This document shows, in pieces, positions 7,210-16,010 of a stretch of 64,000 bases of DNA; the stretch's first letter is position 1, and every line of letters begins with the position of its first letter. The position numbers were made by a program, and so were the translations under genes. This stretch comes from AWTP1-13 sp033764875 (GTDB lineage: Bacteria; Pseudomonadota; Alphaproteobacteria; Rhizobiales; Hyphomicrobiaceae), in contig JANRIO010000033.1 of assembly GCA_033764875.1 (NCBI GenBank), positions 1 to 64,000 of the forward strand, written 5' to 3'. The notes below the pieces were generated by a model. It was not told the DNA's origin. It saw nothing but the letters and a program-made list of their open reading frames with translations, and searched no databases.

Positions 7210-7728
7210 TCAATCGAGGCCGAACTGCTTGGCGCCGAGGTTGCGGAACAGCGCCTTGAGCATGTTCTCGTCGCGCGCATGCGAGGGCGTCTCGTTCTTG
7301 ACGTAGTCGAAGACCTTGCCGTCCTTGAGCCCGTACTGCGCCACGCGCTCCACGGTCCCGAGCTGGGAGAAGTAGATGGCGAGAACCTTGCGCTCCTTCT
7401 CGGTCGGCTTGAAGAAGGCAGCCTGCGTCTCGGTGCTGGAGATGTAGTAGAAGGCACTGCCCGCCCCGATGGCGGCCGTCGTGGTGGGCGTGCCGAGCGC
7501 CGTCCGCACCTGCTCCTGGCTTTGCCCGACCTGCACCTGCTGCAGGTCGCTCTCCTGGAAGAGGTGCCCGTGCCTGATCACCGTCTCGGCGCACCCCGAC
7601 AGCGCAAAGGCTCCGGTCAGCATGATGGCACCGGCCATTGCGAGCGCGAGCGCGCCTCGCGCGCTCGCGGCGCCGCGCCGGCTTGCCGCGCTTGCGTTTT
7701 CGCCGTTCACTGGGCGCAGCACTTCCAA
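7210..7728 (-). CDS. bamE: Outer membrane assembly lipoprotein BamE (SmpA/OmlA)
   Basis: Small lipoprotein of the Bam complex that helps insert beta-barrel proteins into the outer membrane. A lipoprotein signal is clear: a hydrophobic stretch then lipobox LSGC. After it comes the SmpA/OmlA domain with VQVGQSQEQVRTALGTPTTT and FYYISS. I prefer TTG 7728 because AGGGGGAAC sits at the right distance and this gives a signal of about 46 residues. An ATG at 7836 in the same frame would add 36 residues that do not look like a signal. It is divergent from the ubiquinol-cytochrome c chaperone gene, the usual alphaproteobacterial arrangement. Confidence 0.85.
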   Translation of the reverse strand: MEVLRPVNGENASAASRRGAASARGALALAMAGAIMLTGAFALSGCAETVIRHGHLFQESDLQQVQVGQSQEQVRTALGTPTTTAAIGAGSAFYYISSTETQAAFFKPTEKERKVLAIYFSQLGTVERVAQYGLKDGKVFDYVKNETPSHARDENMLKALFRNLGAKQFGLD

Positions 7729-7868
7729 TGTCGTTCCCCCTGGCGAGAATCGCTTGAGCCCTGGAGATGCCTCCGCTAGCTCATGCCACTCCACTATGCA
7801 ACGCGCCGCATGCCAAGGCACTGGCATTCCCTGCACGCCCGTCCGATATTCCGTTCCGGAGACCTTAG

Positions 7869-8435
7869 ATGCTGAATTGGCTCAAAGAACGGCAAGCCCG
7901 GTCACGCAGCGCACGAGACCTTTATGGCTCGATTGTGACGCAAGCTCGACAGCCGGGATTCTATCTCGGGCTGGGCGTGCCGGATACGCCACGCGGCCGC
8001 TTCGAGCTGATCGTGTTGCATACCGCACTCGTGCTGCGCCGTCTGCAGCAGGAGGGCCATGCCACCGCCACGCTGGCCCGGGCATTGTCCGAGACCTTCG
8101 TCACCGACATGGACGACAACATGCGCGAGCTCACGTTCTCCGACCTGGCCGTGCCCCGCGAGGTCAAGAAGGTCGCGGCAGCGCTCTTCGACCGCCACGG
8201 CGCCATCATCGCGGCGCTGGACAGCCCTGGGGCCAGCCAGGCGGCCCTGGCCGAGGTGATCGCGCGCGATCTTGCCTATGTAGCGGCCGAGGGTCCGCGC
8301 ACCATCGTGGCAACGGCGCTTGCCAGCTACGTCGAGGCCGCATCGCGAAGCCTTTCCGCCCAAGGGCTTGGCGACCTGCTGGCACACGGGCCCGTGTGGC
8401 CTGCACCCCTTCCAGCCGAAGGAGCCCGGGCATGA
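7869..8435 (+). CDS. Ubiquinol-cytochrome c chaperone (CBP3/UQCC1 family)
   Basis: Assembly factor related to mitochondrial Cbp3/UQCC1, needed for maturation of the cytochrome bc1 complex. The 188 residues include the family pattern RGRFELIVLHTALVLRRL and the conserved ETFVTDMDDNMRELTFSD. It starts at ATG 7869 and overlaps the next gene, DUF177, by ATGA, so the two are probably translated together. The bamE / chaperone / DUF177 / plsX order is widespread in Rhizobiales. Confidence 0.88.
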   Translation: MLNWLKERQARSRSARDLYGSIVTQARQPGFYLGLGVPDTPRGRFELIVLHTALVLRRLQQEGHATATLARALSETFVTDMDDNMRELTFSDLAVPREVKKVAAALFDRHGAIIAALDSPGASQAALAEVIARDLAYVAAEGPRTIVATALASYVEAASRSLSAQGLGDLLAHGPVWPAPLPAEGARA

Positions 8436-8965
8436 GCGCGCCATCGGCACAGACCGGCCTCACGCCCGCCTGGGACGAGGCCGTTCGCGACATCCCGGAG
8501 GGCGGCATCGAGCGCGACCGCGCCGCCAGCCCGGAGGAGCTGTCGGCGCTCGCCGGCATCCTCGAGGTACTTGCGGTCAAGGCCCTGCGCGCGGTCTATC
8601 GCATCCGCCCGGCGGGCAACGGCCGCTATGCCCTCAGCGGCAGGCTGGAGGCGAGCCTGGAGCAGGCGTGCGTCGTCTCCCTCGAGCCGTTGACGCGCAG
8701 GATCGAGCAGGCGTTTGCGGCGGCCTTCTGGCCGGCGGAGCAGATGCTCGACCCGGACAGTGGCGCGGTCGACCTCGGCGATGAGCCCGAGCCCGAGCCG
8801 ATCGAGCACGGCCGGCTGCCGGTGGGCCGCCTCGTCTTCGAGACGCTCGCCGCCTCCTTCGACCCCTTCCCGCGGGCCGACGGTGCCGTCCTGGATTGGT
8901 CCCCGCCGCCCGACGAGGCCGAGCGCGCCTCACCGTTTGCCGCCCTCGCGAAACTGAAGAAGTGA
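8432..8965 (+). CDS. DUF177 (YceD) family protein
   Basis: A 177-residue member of the YceD/DUF177 family, whose relatives are linked to 23S rRNA or large-subunit accumulation and often precede rpmF. The visible core is SGRLEASLEQACVVSLEP, followed by an acidic middle and the ending ASPFAALAKLKK typical of the family. Here rpmF is absent and plsX follows 177 bases later. ATG 8432 overlaps the upstream stop codon (ATGA). The conserved two-Cys feature of many bacterial YceD proteins is reduced to a single Cys. Confidence 0.82.
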   Translation: MSAPSAQTGLTPAWDEAVRDIPEGGIERDRAASPEELSALAGILEVLAVKALRAVYRIRPAGNGRYALSGRLEASLEQACVVSLEPLTRRIEQAFAAAFWPAEQMLDPDSGAVDLGDEPEPEPIEHGRLPVGRLVFETLAASFDPFPRADGAVLDWSPPPDEAERASPFAALAKLKK

Positions 8966-9142
8966 GCCCGATCTGTAGGCTGCACGTCGCCCGCCCTGCA
9001 TGGCGAAATACCTCGGGCGGCGCAAAAATCCCATTGAATCCAGCCTGCAAAGGGATATGGTCACGCGGCTTTTATGGGGGTGTCCGCGTCGACGGCTGCC
9101 GGGGATCGCTCGATTTCCCGTAACGGATGGCTCTTGGGGATC

Positions 9143-10195
9143 ATGGCATCGCAAAGAACCATATCGCTCGACGCCATGGGCGGAGACGCGGGACCGGACA
9201 CGGTCGTGCCGGGCGCGGCCCTTGCGCTCGAGCGTCATCCCGATCTGCGCTTTCTCATGTTCGGTCGCACCGAGCGGGTCGAGCCGCTGCTGGCGCAATA
9301 TCCCGCTTTGGCTGACCGCACGCAGCTCGTCCACACCGACACCGTCGTCGAGATGCAGGACAAGCCGAGTCAGGCCGTCCGTCGCGGCAAGGCGTCGAGC
9401 ATGTGGAAGGCGCTCGATGCGGTGAAGTCCGGCAACGCGGACTTCACCGTTTCCGCCGGCAACACCGGCGCCCTGATGGCGATGGCCAAGCTCGTTTTTC
9501 GCACCATGCCAGGCATCGAGCGGCCGGCCATTGCGGCCCAGTGGCCCACGGTCAGGCGGCCGAGCATCGTCCTTGATCTCGGCGCCAATGTCGGAACCAG
9601 CGCCCGGGAGCTTTGCGATTTCGCCGTGCTCGGCGCCGCCATGGCCCGCGCCCTCCTGCAGATCGACCGCCCCAGCGTGGCCCTGCTCAACATCGGCGTC
9701 GAGGAGATCAAGGGCGTCGAGGAGGTGAAGCAGGCTCACGCCTGGCTGAAGGAGGCCGAGCTGCCCATCGACTACCGCGGCTTTGTCGAGGGCGACCAGA
9801 TCGGCCAAGGCATCGTCGACGTCGTCGTCGTCGAGGGTTTTGCCGGCAATATCGCCCTGAAGACGGCCGAGGGCACCGCCAAGCAGGTCCACACTTACAT
9901 CCGCGAGGCCCTGACCAGCTCGGTCTTCACCAAGCTCGGCGCCCTGATCGCGCAAGGCGGCCTGCGCCGCCTCAAGGACCGCATGGACCCCCGCCGCTTC
10001 AACGGCGGCGTATTCCTGGGCCTCAACGGCATTGCCATCAAGAGCCACGGCGGCACCGATGCCGTAGGCTTCGCAAGCGCCATCGACGTCGGCTATGACA
10101 TCGTGGAGAGCGACATCTTGCGCCGCCTCGCGACGGATCTGGCCGCCCTGCACGGCAAGCTCAACGACACCCAGGCCGCCAGCGGCGCGAAATGA
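9143..10195 (+). CDS. plsX: Phosphate acyltransferase PlsX
   Basis: Converts acyl-ACP to acyl-phosphate, the first step of the PlsX/PlsY route to phosphatidic acid; a peripheral membrane enzyme. The 350 residues show the N-terminal TISLDAMGGDAGPDTVVPGA, SAGNTGALMAMAKLV, IVLDLGANVG and GFAGNIALKTAEGTAK. ATG 9143 is preceded by GGGGAT; an in-frame ATG at 9074 would add 23 atypical residues. fabH follows after 45 bases, as in most bacteria. Confidence 0.95.
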   Translation: MASQRTISLDAMGGDAGPDTVVPGAALALERHPDLRFLMFGRTERVEPLLAQYPALADRTQLVHTDTVVEMQDKPSQAVRRGKASSMWKALDAVKSGNADFTVSAGNTGALMAMAKLVFRTMPGIERPAIAAQWPTVRRPSIVLDLGANVGTSARELCDFAVLGAAMARALLQIDRPSVALLNIGVEEIKGVEEVKQAHAWLKEAELPIDYRGFVEGDQIGQGIVDVVVVEGFAGNIALKTAEGTAKQVHTYIREALTSSVFTKLGALIAQGGLRRLKDRMDPRRFNGGVFLGLNGIAIKSHGGTDAVGFASAIDVGYDIVESDILRRLATDLAALHGKLNDTQAASGAK

Positions 10196-10240
10196 AAGCA
10201 GTGTGTGAGGCGCAATCTGCGCCCCAGCAAGAGGTGATAC

Positions 10241-11218
10241 GTGGCATTCATCCGATCGGTCATTCGCGGAGTCGGCGCCTATCTACCGGCGAAGGTTCTC
10301 ACCAACGACGACCTCTCCAAGCTGGTTGACACCTCCGACGCCTGGATCCGCGAGCGCACGGGCATCGAGGCACGCCATATCGCGGCCGACGGCGAGCTCA
10401 CCTCTGACCTTGGCATTGCCGCCTCTCGCCAGGCCCTGGTGCGCGCCGGCATCGATCCCGTCGACATCGACCTCATCGTGTGCGCGACCTCCACGCCCGA
10501 TCGCACCTTTCCGGCCACCGCCGTCCGCATCCAGGCCGGCCTTGGCATCAGCAAGGGGGCGGCCTTCGATGTGCAGGCGGTGTGCTCGGGCTTCGTCTAC
10601 GCTCTGACCATCGCCGACAGCTTCCTGCGCACCGGACAGTTCAAGCGCGCCATCGTCGTGGGCGCCGAGACCTTCTCGCGCATTCTCGATTGGAACGACC
10701 GCGGCACCTGCGTTCTCTTCGGCGACGGCGCCGGTGCCCTGGTGCTTGAGGCTCAGACCCAGCTCGGCAGCCGCGAGGACCGCGGCATCCTCTCCACCAC
10801 CATCCGCTCCGATGGCCGCTTCGAGGAGCTGCTGTACGTCGACGGCGGCCCGGGCTCGACCAAGACCACCGGCCACCTGCGCATGAACGGCCGCGAGGTG
10901 TTCAGACACGCCGTTCAGAAGATTTCCGGCGTGATCGAGGAGACCCTCGTCGAGACCGGCTACGCGGCTGACGAGATCGACCTCTACGTTCCCCACCAGG
11001 CCAACAAGCGCATCCTCGACGGCATCGCCAAGCGCCTGGACATCTCGCCCAGCAAAATCGTCTACACGCTGTCGAGGCACGGCAACACCTCGGCGGCCTC
11101 GATCCCGCTGGCGCTGAACGCCGCCGTGGAGGATCACCGGCTCTCCGAGCGCAAGCTGGTGCTGATGGAGGCCATGGGCGGCGGCCTCACCTGGGGCGCA
11201 GCGCTTGCCCGCTGGTAG
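10241..11218 (+). CDS. fabH: 3-oxoacyl-ACP synthase III (KAS III) FabH
   Basis: Starts fatty acid chains by condensing acetyl-CoA with malonyl-ACP. It has 325 residues with the full catalytic triad: Cys115 in AVCSGF, His252 in VPHQANKR and Asn282 in HGNTSAAS. The start codon is GTG 10241 with GAGGTGAT upstream. It lies directly after plsX and 108 bases before ihfA, which has its own candidate promoter. Confidence 0.96.
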   Translation: MAFIRSVIRGVGAYLPAKVLTNDDLSKLVDTSDAWIRERTGIEARHIAADGELTSDLGIAASRQALVRAGIDPVDIDLIVCATSTPDRTFPATAVRIQAGLGISKGAAFDVQAVCSGFVYALTIADSFLRTGQFKRAIVVGAETFSRILDWNDRGTCVLFGDGAGALVLEAQTQLGSREDRGILSTTIRSDGRFEELLYVDGGPGSTKTTGHLRMNGREVFRHAVQKISGVIEETLVETGYAADEIDLYVPHQANKRILDGIAKRLDISPSKIVYTLSRHGNTSAASIPLALNAAVEDHRLSERKLVLMEAMGGGLTWGAALARW

Positions 11219-11262
11219 GGCACAGGCTCCTTATTTAAGCTTTGCATATCAGTCTGTTGTAG

Positions 11263-11291
11263 TTGACCCTCAGATGCCGTCCGGCTAGCAT
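11263..11291 (+). promoter_or_regulatory. Candidate ihfA promoter
   Basis: TTGACC (11263-11268), a 17-base spacer and TAGCAT (11286-11291) lie in the fabH-ihfA gap, 36 bases before the ihfA start codon. This is a good -35 box with ideal spacing and a fair -10 box. Confidence 0.5.
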
Positions 11292-11326
11292 TGCTGGGCT
11301 GTGCATGTTGGGGAGGGCTTGGAATC

Positions 11327-11644
11327 ATGGGTGGCAAAACACTCACGCGTGCCGATCTGGCGGAGGCGGTCGTCCAGAAAGTCGGTCTGCCGCGCAATGA
11401 GTCGCAGGATCTCGTGGAGCTGGTGCTGCAGGAGATTTCCACGAGTCTCGCGAGCGGCAACGCTGTGAAGCTGTCATCTTTCGGCTCCTTCGGCATCCGC
11501 CAGAAGGGCCAGCGCATCGGCCGCAATCCGAAGACCGGCCAGGAGGTTCCGATCACGCCGCGCCGCGTGCTCGTTTTCCGCCCGAGCAACATCATGAAGG
11601 AACGCATCAACGCCGGGTTGTCGCGCCGTCGCGCCGCCGAGTAG
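11327..11644 (+). CDS. ihfA: Integration host factor subunit alpha
   Basis: DNA-bending nucleoid protein that acts as a heterodimer with IhfB. The 105 residues show the bacterial DNA-binding fold: LTRADLAEAVVQKVGL at the start, VKLSSFGSFGIRQKG in the middle, and the beta-arm GRNPKTGQEV with its intercalating Pro. ATG 11327 (MGGKTLTRADL) is chosen over 11291, which would add 12 Cys/Gly-rich residues. The fabH-ihfA-merR order is typical of Rhizobiales. Confidence 0.94.
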   Translation: MGGKTLTRADLAEAVVQKVGLPRNESQDLVELVLQEISTSLASGNAVKLSSFGSFGIRQKGQRIGRNPKTGQEVPITPRRVLVFRPSNIMKERINAGLSRRRAAE

Positions 11645-11745
11645 CGCTGGCCTTGCGCACCCGCAGTTGACAGATCCTGCCCGCGCAGTCACCAACAAGG
11701 CGGACGCGAGCGGTCGTCGTGGGACCGCAAGAGAGGGGTCTTGCC

Positions 11746-12186
11746 GTGGCCAAATCCTCTGAAGCCTTCCGCAATATCGGCGAGGTCGCCGTCGAGCTCG
11801 ATGTGAAGAAGCACGTGCTGCGCTTCTGGGAAGCGAAGTTCCCGCAAGTGAAGCCCATGAAGCGCGGCGGCGGGCGCCGCCTCTACCGTCCCTCCGACGT
11901 CGAGCTGCTGCGCGGCATCCGCGATTTGCTGCAGGAGGCGGGCTACACCATCAAGGGCGTGCAAAAGATCCTGCGCGAGCAGGGCGTGGAGTACGTCAAG
12001 ACCGCGCTCGACGCGCACAAGCGCGCCAAGGACGCCGACGAGCAGGTCGCGCGGGCCACCTCCGCGACGACGACGGGCGCATCGATCCTGCTCGACGGCG
12101 ACCAGCTCAAGGCGCTGCACAACGTGCTGGGCGAGCTCAAGGCGTGCCGCGCGCTCCTCTCCACGGCGTCGAAGGCACGGGCCTGA
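11746..12186 (+). CDS. MerR family transcriptional regulator
   Basis: A 146-residue protein with an N-terminal MerR winged helix: NIGEVAVELDVKKHVLRFWE, then GGRRLYRPSDVELLRGI and a coupling helix GYTIKGVQKIL. The C-terminal part is Ala-rich and short, without metal-binding Cys residues, so this is not a metal sensor of the classic type. It is the regulator regularly found after ihfA in alphaproteobacteria; its target is not known to me. GTG 11746 follows GAGAGGGG and is preferred over GTG 11719. Confidence 0.85.
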   Translation: MAKSSEAFRNIGEVAVELDVKKHVLRFWEAKFPQVKPMKRGGGRRLYRPSDVELLRGIRDLLQEAGYTIKGVQKILREQGVEYVKTALDAHKRAKDADEQVARATSATTTGASILLDGDQLKALHNVLGELKACRALLSTASKARA

Positions 12187-12251
12187 GCGTGCCTGACGCG
12201 CCGGCCCCCGCGCGGCGTGGCCGGCGCGCTGTGTCTGGACCACGCCACCCG

Positions 12252-12998
12252 ATGCACGCATTTCCTGCCCAGCACCGAGATCCGCGCACCGGCCACGCCG
12301 GCCTGCTGGTGGCCCGCCGCATCCCGGCGGCCAGCGCCCGGCTCTGGCTCGTCGAGCTCGACGCCACGGCCGCCGCGATCAAGGCGCAGCATCCGCGCCT
12401 GGCCGCGCGCTGGCTCACGCGCTCGGACATCGTGCGCCTCGCCCGCATCCGCGACCGGTCCGAGCGCGACCGTCGCGCTGCGACCTACATCGCCCTGCGC
12501 ATTCTCGTGGCCGGGCTGCTTGGGCGGCGCCATGCGCTGGCGCCGATGATCCGCCCCCTCGGTGGCAAGCCGCGCTTGGCCGGCGTTCCGATCGCCTTCA
12601 ACCTGTCGCACAGCGGCGCCTTCGGCTTGATCGGCATCGCCCGCCGCGGCCACGTCGGCGTCGACATGGAGGATGCGCGCAGCCTGCCGATGACGCCGCG
12701 CAACCGCACGCGCCTGGTCGAGGCCGCCCGCGCCCTGGGACGCAGCACCGATCTCGTCCCCGACCGCGATCGCGACGTGCTGCAGGCCTGGACGCGCCTC
12801 GAGGCCTTCTCCAAGGCCACCGGCCGCGGCATCAATCGCACGCTCGCCGACTTCGGCATCCGCAAGCAGGCCGACGCGCGCCTGCACACGCCGGGTGCGA
12901 CCATCGCCGAGCGCGCCGCGCGGCAGCTGCCGCGCTATGAGACGCGCGACCTCGCCCTTCCCTTGGGCATCCGCGCCTCGCTTGCGCGCGGCCTCTGA
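12252..12998 (+). CDS. 4'-phosphopantetheinyl transferase superfamily protein
   Basis: Likely transfers phosphopantetheine from CoA to a carrier protein. Of 248 residues, the Sfp-type motifs are visible: FNLSHSG, GVDMED (magnesium-binding Asp/Glu) and WTRLEAFSKATGRG. The last reads WTRLEA where most members have a Lys before the EA, so activity may differ. The N-terminal ~60 residues are Arg-rich and divergent. ATG 12252 is used; an in-frame ATG at 12144 would overlap the merR gene by 43 bases. The carrier protein it serves is not in the window. Confidence 0.75.
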   Translation: MHAFPAQHRDPRTGHAGLLVARRIPAASARLWLVELDATAAAIKAQHPRLAARWLTRSDIVRLARIRDRSERDRRAATYIALRILVAGLLGRRHALAPMIRPLGGKPRLAGVPIAFNLSHSGAFGLIGIARRGHVGVDMEDARSLPMTPRNRTRLVEAARALGRSTDLVPDRDRDVLQAWTRLEAFSKATGRGINRTLADFGIRKQADARLHTPGATIAERAARQLPRYETRDLALPLGIRASLARGL

Positions 12999-13097
12999 GG
13001 AGCAAGGTCCCCGCATATCTCCTCTTCCGCCCCGGCTCTGTCGCCCCCGGCCGGCATCATCTATGACAGCACGGCCCCCTGCACGCGAGGATCGTCC

Positions 13098-14135
13098 GTG
13101 ACCGCATCGAGCTTGATCTGCCATGAGGACCTTGCGCCCGGCGCCACCTTCCCGCTGGGCACGCGCACGCTGAGCAAGGACGAGATCATCGCCTTCGGCC
13201 GGTCCTACGATCCGCAGCCCATGCACATCGACGAGGAGGCGGCGAAGGCGACGCTCGTCGGCGGGCTTTGCGCCTCGGGCTTCCACACCTGCGCCGTCAT
13301 GATGCGCATGGCCTGCGACGGCATCCTCAACCGTGTCGCCTCCCTGGGCTCTCCCGGCGTCGAGGAGGTCAAGTGGAAGCAGCCCGTCCGCCCGGACGAG
13401 CCCTATACCGCCACCTATCGCGTCCTGGAGACGCGCGACATGGCCTCGCGCCGCGACGTCGGCCTGTCGCGGATCACGGTCGAGCTGTTCAACGGCAAGG
13501 GCGAGCTTGCGGCCTCCTGGATCTCGGTCCAGCTCACCCGCCGCCGCGCCCCCCTGGAGAGTTTGCCCGAGAAGCAGCCGTCCGCACCCCGTCCCGCATT
13601 GCCCGACATCTGGAGCGGAGCGGCCCCGCCCGCCGACGTCGGCATCGAGGGCTTCTTCGAGGATCGCCCCGTCGGCGAGACGGTCGCCTATCCCGGCCAC
13701 ACCTTCGAGCGCGACGCCATCATCGACTTCGCCCGCCAGTTCGACCCCCAGCCCTTCCACCTCGACGAGGCGGCGGCCAAGGCCTCCCTGTTCGGCGGCC
13801 TGTGCGCCTCGGGCTGGCACACCGCGGCGATCTTCATCCGCAGTGTCGTCTCGGCCCGTATGGCGGCCAATGCGAAGGCGCGTGCTGCCGGCGTGCGCCT
13901 TCCCCTCTACGGACCTTCTCCCGGCTTCCGCAACCTGCGCTGGTTCAAGCCGGTGTTCGTGGGCGACAGCATCGAGTTCCGCGCCCGCGTCGCCGACAAG
14001 ATCGACCTCAAGTCGCGCCCCGAGCGCGGCCTCATCGTCAACGAGGTGCAGGGCCGGAACCAGAAGGGGGAGATCGTCTTCGCCATAACCTCCCAGATCC
14101 TGGCCGAGCGCCGCGTGCCCTACCGGCCGGCCTGA
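13098..14135 (+). CDS. Tandem MaoC-like dehydratase (two fused hot-dog domains)
   Basis: A 345-residue protein made of two similar MaoC domains. The first (~10-150) contains FGRSYDPQPMHIDEEAAKAT and the second (~175-340) contains FARQFDPQPFHLDEAAAKAS, each followed by GGLCASGxHT. Both halves keep the Asp and His of the hydratase motif. This looks like an internal duplication rather than the usual one-active, one-degenerate pair. The start is GTG 13098. Substrate unknown; neighbours give no clear pathway. It shares the fold but not the domain arrangement of the MaoC gene at 5280-6140. Confidence 0.82.
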   Translation: MTASSLICHEDLAPGATFPLGTRTLSKDEIIAFGRSYDPQPMHIDEEAAKATLVGGLCASGFHTCAVMMRMACDGILNRVASLGSPGVEEVKWKQPVRPDEPYTATYRVLETRDMASRRDVGLSRITVELFNGKGELAASWISVQLTRRRAPLESLPEKQPSAPRPALPDIWSGAAPPADVGIEGFFEDRPVGETVAYPGHTFERDAIIDFARQFDPQPFHLDEAAAKASLFGGLCASGWHTAAIFIRSVVSARMAANAKARAAGVRLPLYGPSPGFRNLRWFKPVFVGDSIEFRARVADKIDLKSRPERGLIVNEVQGRNQKGEIVFAITSQILAERRVPYRPA

Positions 14136-14225
14136 GCAACGCTGACGCCCACGTTGCAACCCTGCCCGATTGCCGTCATGCTGCGCCGCAGGGGGCAGCC
14201 GATCTGCGAGGGGAAGGCCATCGGC

Positions 14226-14618
14226 ATGATGCGGGGCAGATGCAGGACCGCGCTTGGCGCCGCTGTTGCGCTTGGGCTGCTGGCATTGGGCCCGGTCGCC
14301 GCCCGCGCCGACGGCTATTTCGGAGCCATCAGCGTTTCCCCGGGCTCGGGCGCCACCGGCTGGGGCTACGACTTCGACAGCTCCGACGACGCCGCCGAAG
14401 CGGCCATGCGCAATTGCAGCCGCTACGCCCAGGACTGCCGCCTCGCGGCCGTGTTCAGCAACGGTTGCGGCGCCGTCGCGGCCAATGCGGATGTCTATGT
14501 CGGCGATTCGAGCCCCAGCAAGGAGGATGCCATGCGCGCGGCCATGGTCCGCTGCCTGATCCGCGGCGGCGGCTGCAGCATCGTCCGCTGGGTATGCACC
14601 ACGAACTCGAGATGGTGA
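14226..14618 (+). CDS. DUF4189 domain secreted protein
   Basis: A 130-residue exported protein of unknown function. Residues 1-27 are a signal peptide (LGAAVALGLLALG, then ARA). The mature part matches DUF4189: GYFGAISVSPGSGATGWG, then a repeated AAEAAMRNC and DAMRAAMVRC pattern with six Cys likely to form disulfides. ATG 14226 follows AGGGGAAGG; an upstream in-frame ATG at 14154 adds a non-signal extension. Confidence 0.75.
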   Translation: MMRGRCRTALGAAVALGLLALGPVAARADGYFGAISVSPGSGATGWGYDFDSSDDAAEAAMRNCSRYAQDCRLAAVFSNGCGAVAANADVYVGDSSPSKEDAMRAAMVRCLIRGGGCSIVRWVCTTNSRW

Positions 14619-14661
14619 TTTGACTGCTTGCCATCCATTGCTCGCAGCGGTCGTTATCATC

Positions 14662-14667
14662 TATAAC
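14662..14667 (+). promoter_or_regulatory. Possible -10 box upstream of the LivK-type gene
   Basis: TATAAC at 14662-14667 lies in the 152-base gap before 14771, in a locally AT-rich patch. TTGCTC 18 bases upstream is only a weak -35 match. Confidence 0.3.
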
Positions 14668-14770
14668 TAATTTTCAAGGCGGCCCCTGCGCGTGTCGCGC
14701 AGCCAGAAGACCGCACGCAACACGACAGAACAGCCGGCGCCAGACGCGCCCGGCGATCGGGAGGATAAGC

Positions 14771-15913
14771 ATGCGTTTGTCATTGGCGGCACTTGCCGCA
14801 ATTCTCGTGGCCGCAACCGGCCCCCTCGCCCCCGCAGTTGCCGAGATCAAGATCGGCGTCACCATTCCCGCAACAGGCTCCGCCGCGGCTCTCGGCGTTC
14901 CGGGCAAGAACGCGTTCGACGAGCTGTTTCCGAAGGAGATCGGCGGCGAGAAGGTGAAGCTCATCGTGCTCGACGACGGCTCGGACCCCGGCCAGGCGAC
15001 CACCAACGCCCGCCGCCTCATCACCGAGGACAAGGTCGACGTGATCATCGGCTCCTCGATCACGCCGAGCTCCGTGGCCGTGGCTGGCGTCGCCCTCGAG
15101 AACGGCGTGCCGCATTTCACACAATCGCCCATCGGCCTGCCGCCTGAGCGCATGAAGTGGACCTTCGTCATGCCCCAGAAGGTGAGCCTCATGGCCCAGG
15201 CCGTGTTCGACCACATGAAGGCGGCCGGCGTGAAGACGGTCGGCTACATCGGCTTCTCCGACAGCTGGGGCGACCTGTGGGTCAACGAGTTCAAGAACCT
15301 CGCCGTGCCCATGGGCATGACCATGGCCGTCGAGGAGCGCTACGCGCGCGCCGACACCTCGGTCGCAGGCCAGGTTCTCAAGATCGTGGCCGCCAAGCCC
15401 GACGTGGTGCTCGTCGGCGCCTCCGGCACCGGCGCGGCCCTGCCGCAGATCGCCCTGCGCGAGCGCGGCTTCAAGGGCACCATCTACCACACGCACGGCG
15501 CCGTCACGAAGGCGTTCATCAAGATCTCCGGCGCCGCCGCCGAGAACGCCGTGCTCGTGTCGGGTCCCCTTGTCGTGGCCGAGCAATTGCCGCCGAGCCC
15601 GCAGCAGGCCGTGGCGCTCGCCCACCTCAAGGCCTACGAGGCGAAGTTCGGTGCCGGCACCATCACCCAGTTCTCGGGCCATGCCACCGACGTCGGCGAG
15701 ATCCTGAAGCGCGCCGTGCCGGTCGCCCTCAAGAAGGCCAAGCCCGGCAGCAAGGAGTTCCGCGAGGCCCTTCTGGCGGCCATCGAGAGCGAGAAGGAGA
15801 TCGCAGCCTCCCACGGCGTCTTCAACTTCTCGCCGACCGACCATTTCGGTCTCGATACGCGCGGCCGCGTGCTGCTCACCGTCAAGAACGGCGACTGGGC
15901 GGTTGTGAAGTAG
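14771..15913 (+). CDS. Branched-chain amino-acid type ABC transporter substrate-binding protein (LivK family)
   Basis: Periplasmic type-I binding protein, 380 residues. It has a signal peptide (residues 1-24, ending AVA) and a two-lobed peripla-BP-6 domain: IKIGVTIPATGSAAALGVPG, LIVLDDGSDPGQATTNARRL and VDVIIGSSITPSS. It stands alone on the plus strand; the permease and ATPase genes of a matching system (17904-21435) lie 2 kb away on the minus strand and lack their own binding protein, so they may be partners. The ligand cannot be read from sequence; relatives bind amino acids, amides or aromatic acids. Confidence 0.85.
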   Translation: MRLSLAALAAILVAATGPLAPAVAEIKIGVTIPATGSAAALGVPGKNAFDELFPKEIGGEKVKLIVLDDGSDPGQATTNARRLITEDKVDVIIGSSITPSSVAVAGVALENGVPHFTQSPIGLPPERMKWTFVMPQKVSLMAQAVFDHMKAAGVKTVGYIGFSDSWGDLWVNEFKNLAVPMGMTMAVEERYARADTSVAGQVLKIVAAKPDVVLVGASGTGAALPQIALRERGFKGTIYHTHGAVTKAFIKISGAAAENAVLVSGPLVVAEQLPPSPQQAVALAHLKAYEAKFGAGTITQFSGHATDVGEILKRAVPVALKKAKPGSKEFREALLAAIESEKEIAASHGVFNFSPTDHFGLDTRGRVLLTVKNGDWAVVK

Positions 15914-16010
15914 GCCTCGCCGCGCCTCGGGCGGGAGCCTAGACTTGCCAATGGCGCCGCTGGCCCTGCCGGCGGCGCTTCTTTAATTTGGCCGTCATTC
16001 GGAGGAGTGG

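Noticed and set aside
11645..12251. A tRNA gene near ihfA-merR, as seen in many Rhizobiales
   Set aside because: No T-loop or cloverleaf pattern was found in the flanks of merR.
11943..14660. A 905-codon open frame on the minus strand opposite merR, PPTase-like and MaoC genes
   Set aside because: It is a shadow of plus-strand genes in GC-rich DNA: the product is Arg/Ala/Gly-rich without domains, and the plus-strand genes have clear motifs and start sites.
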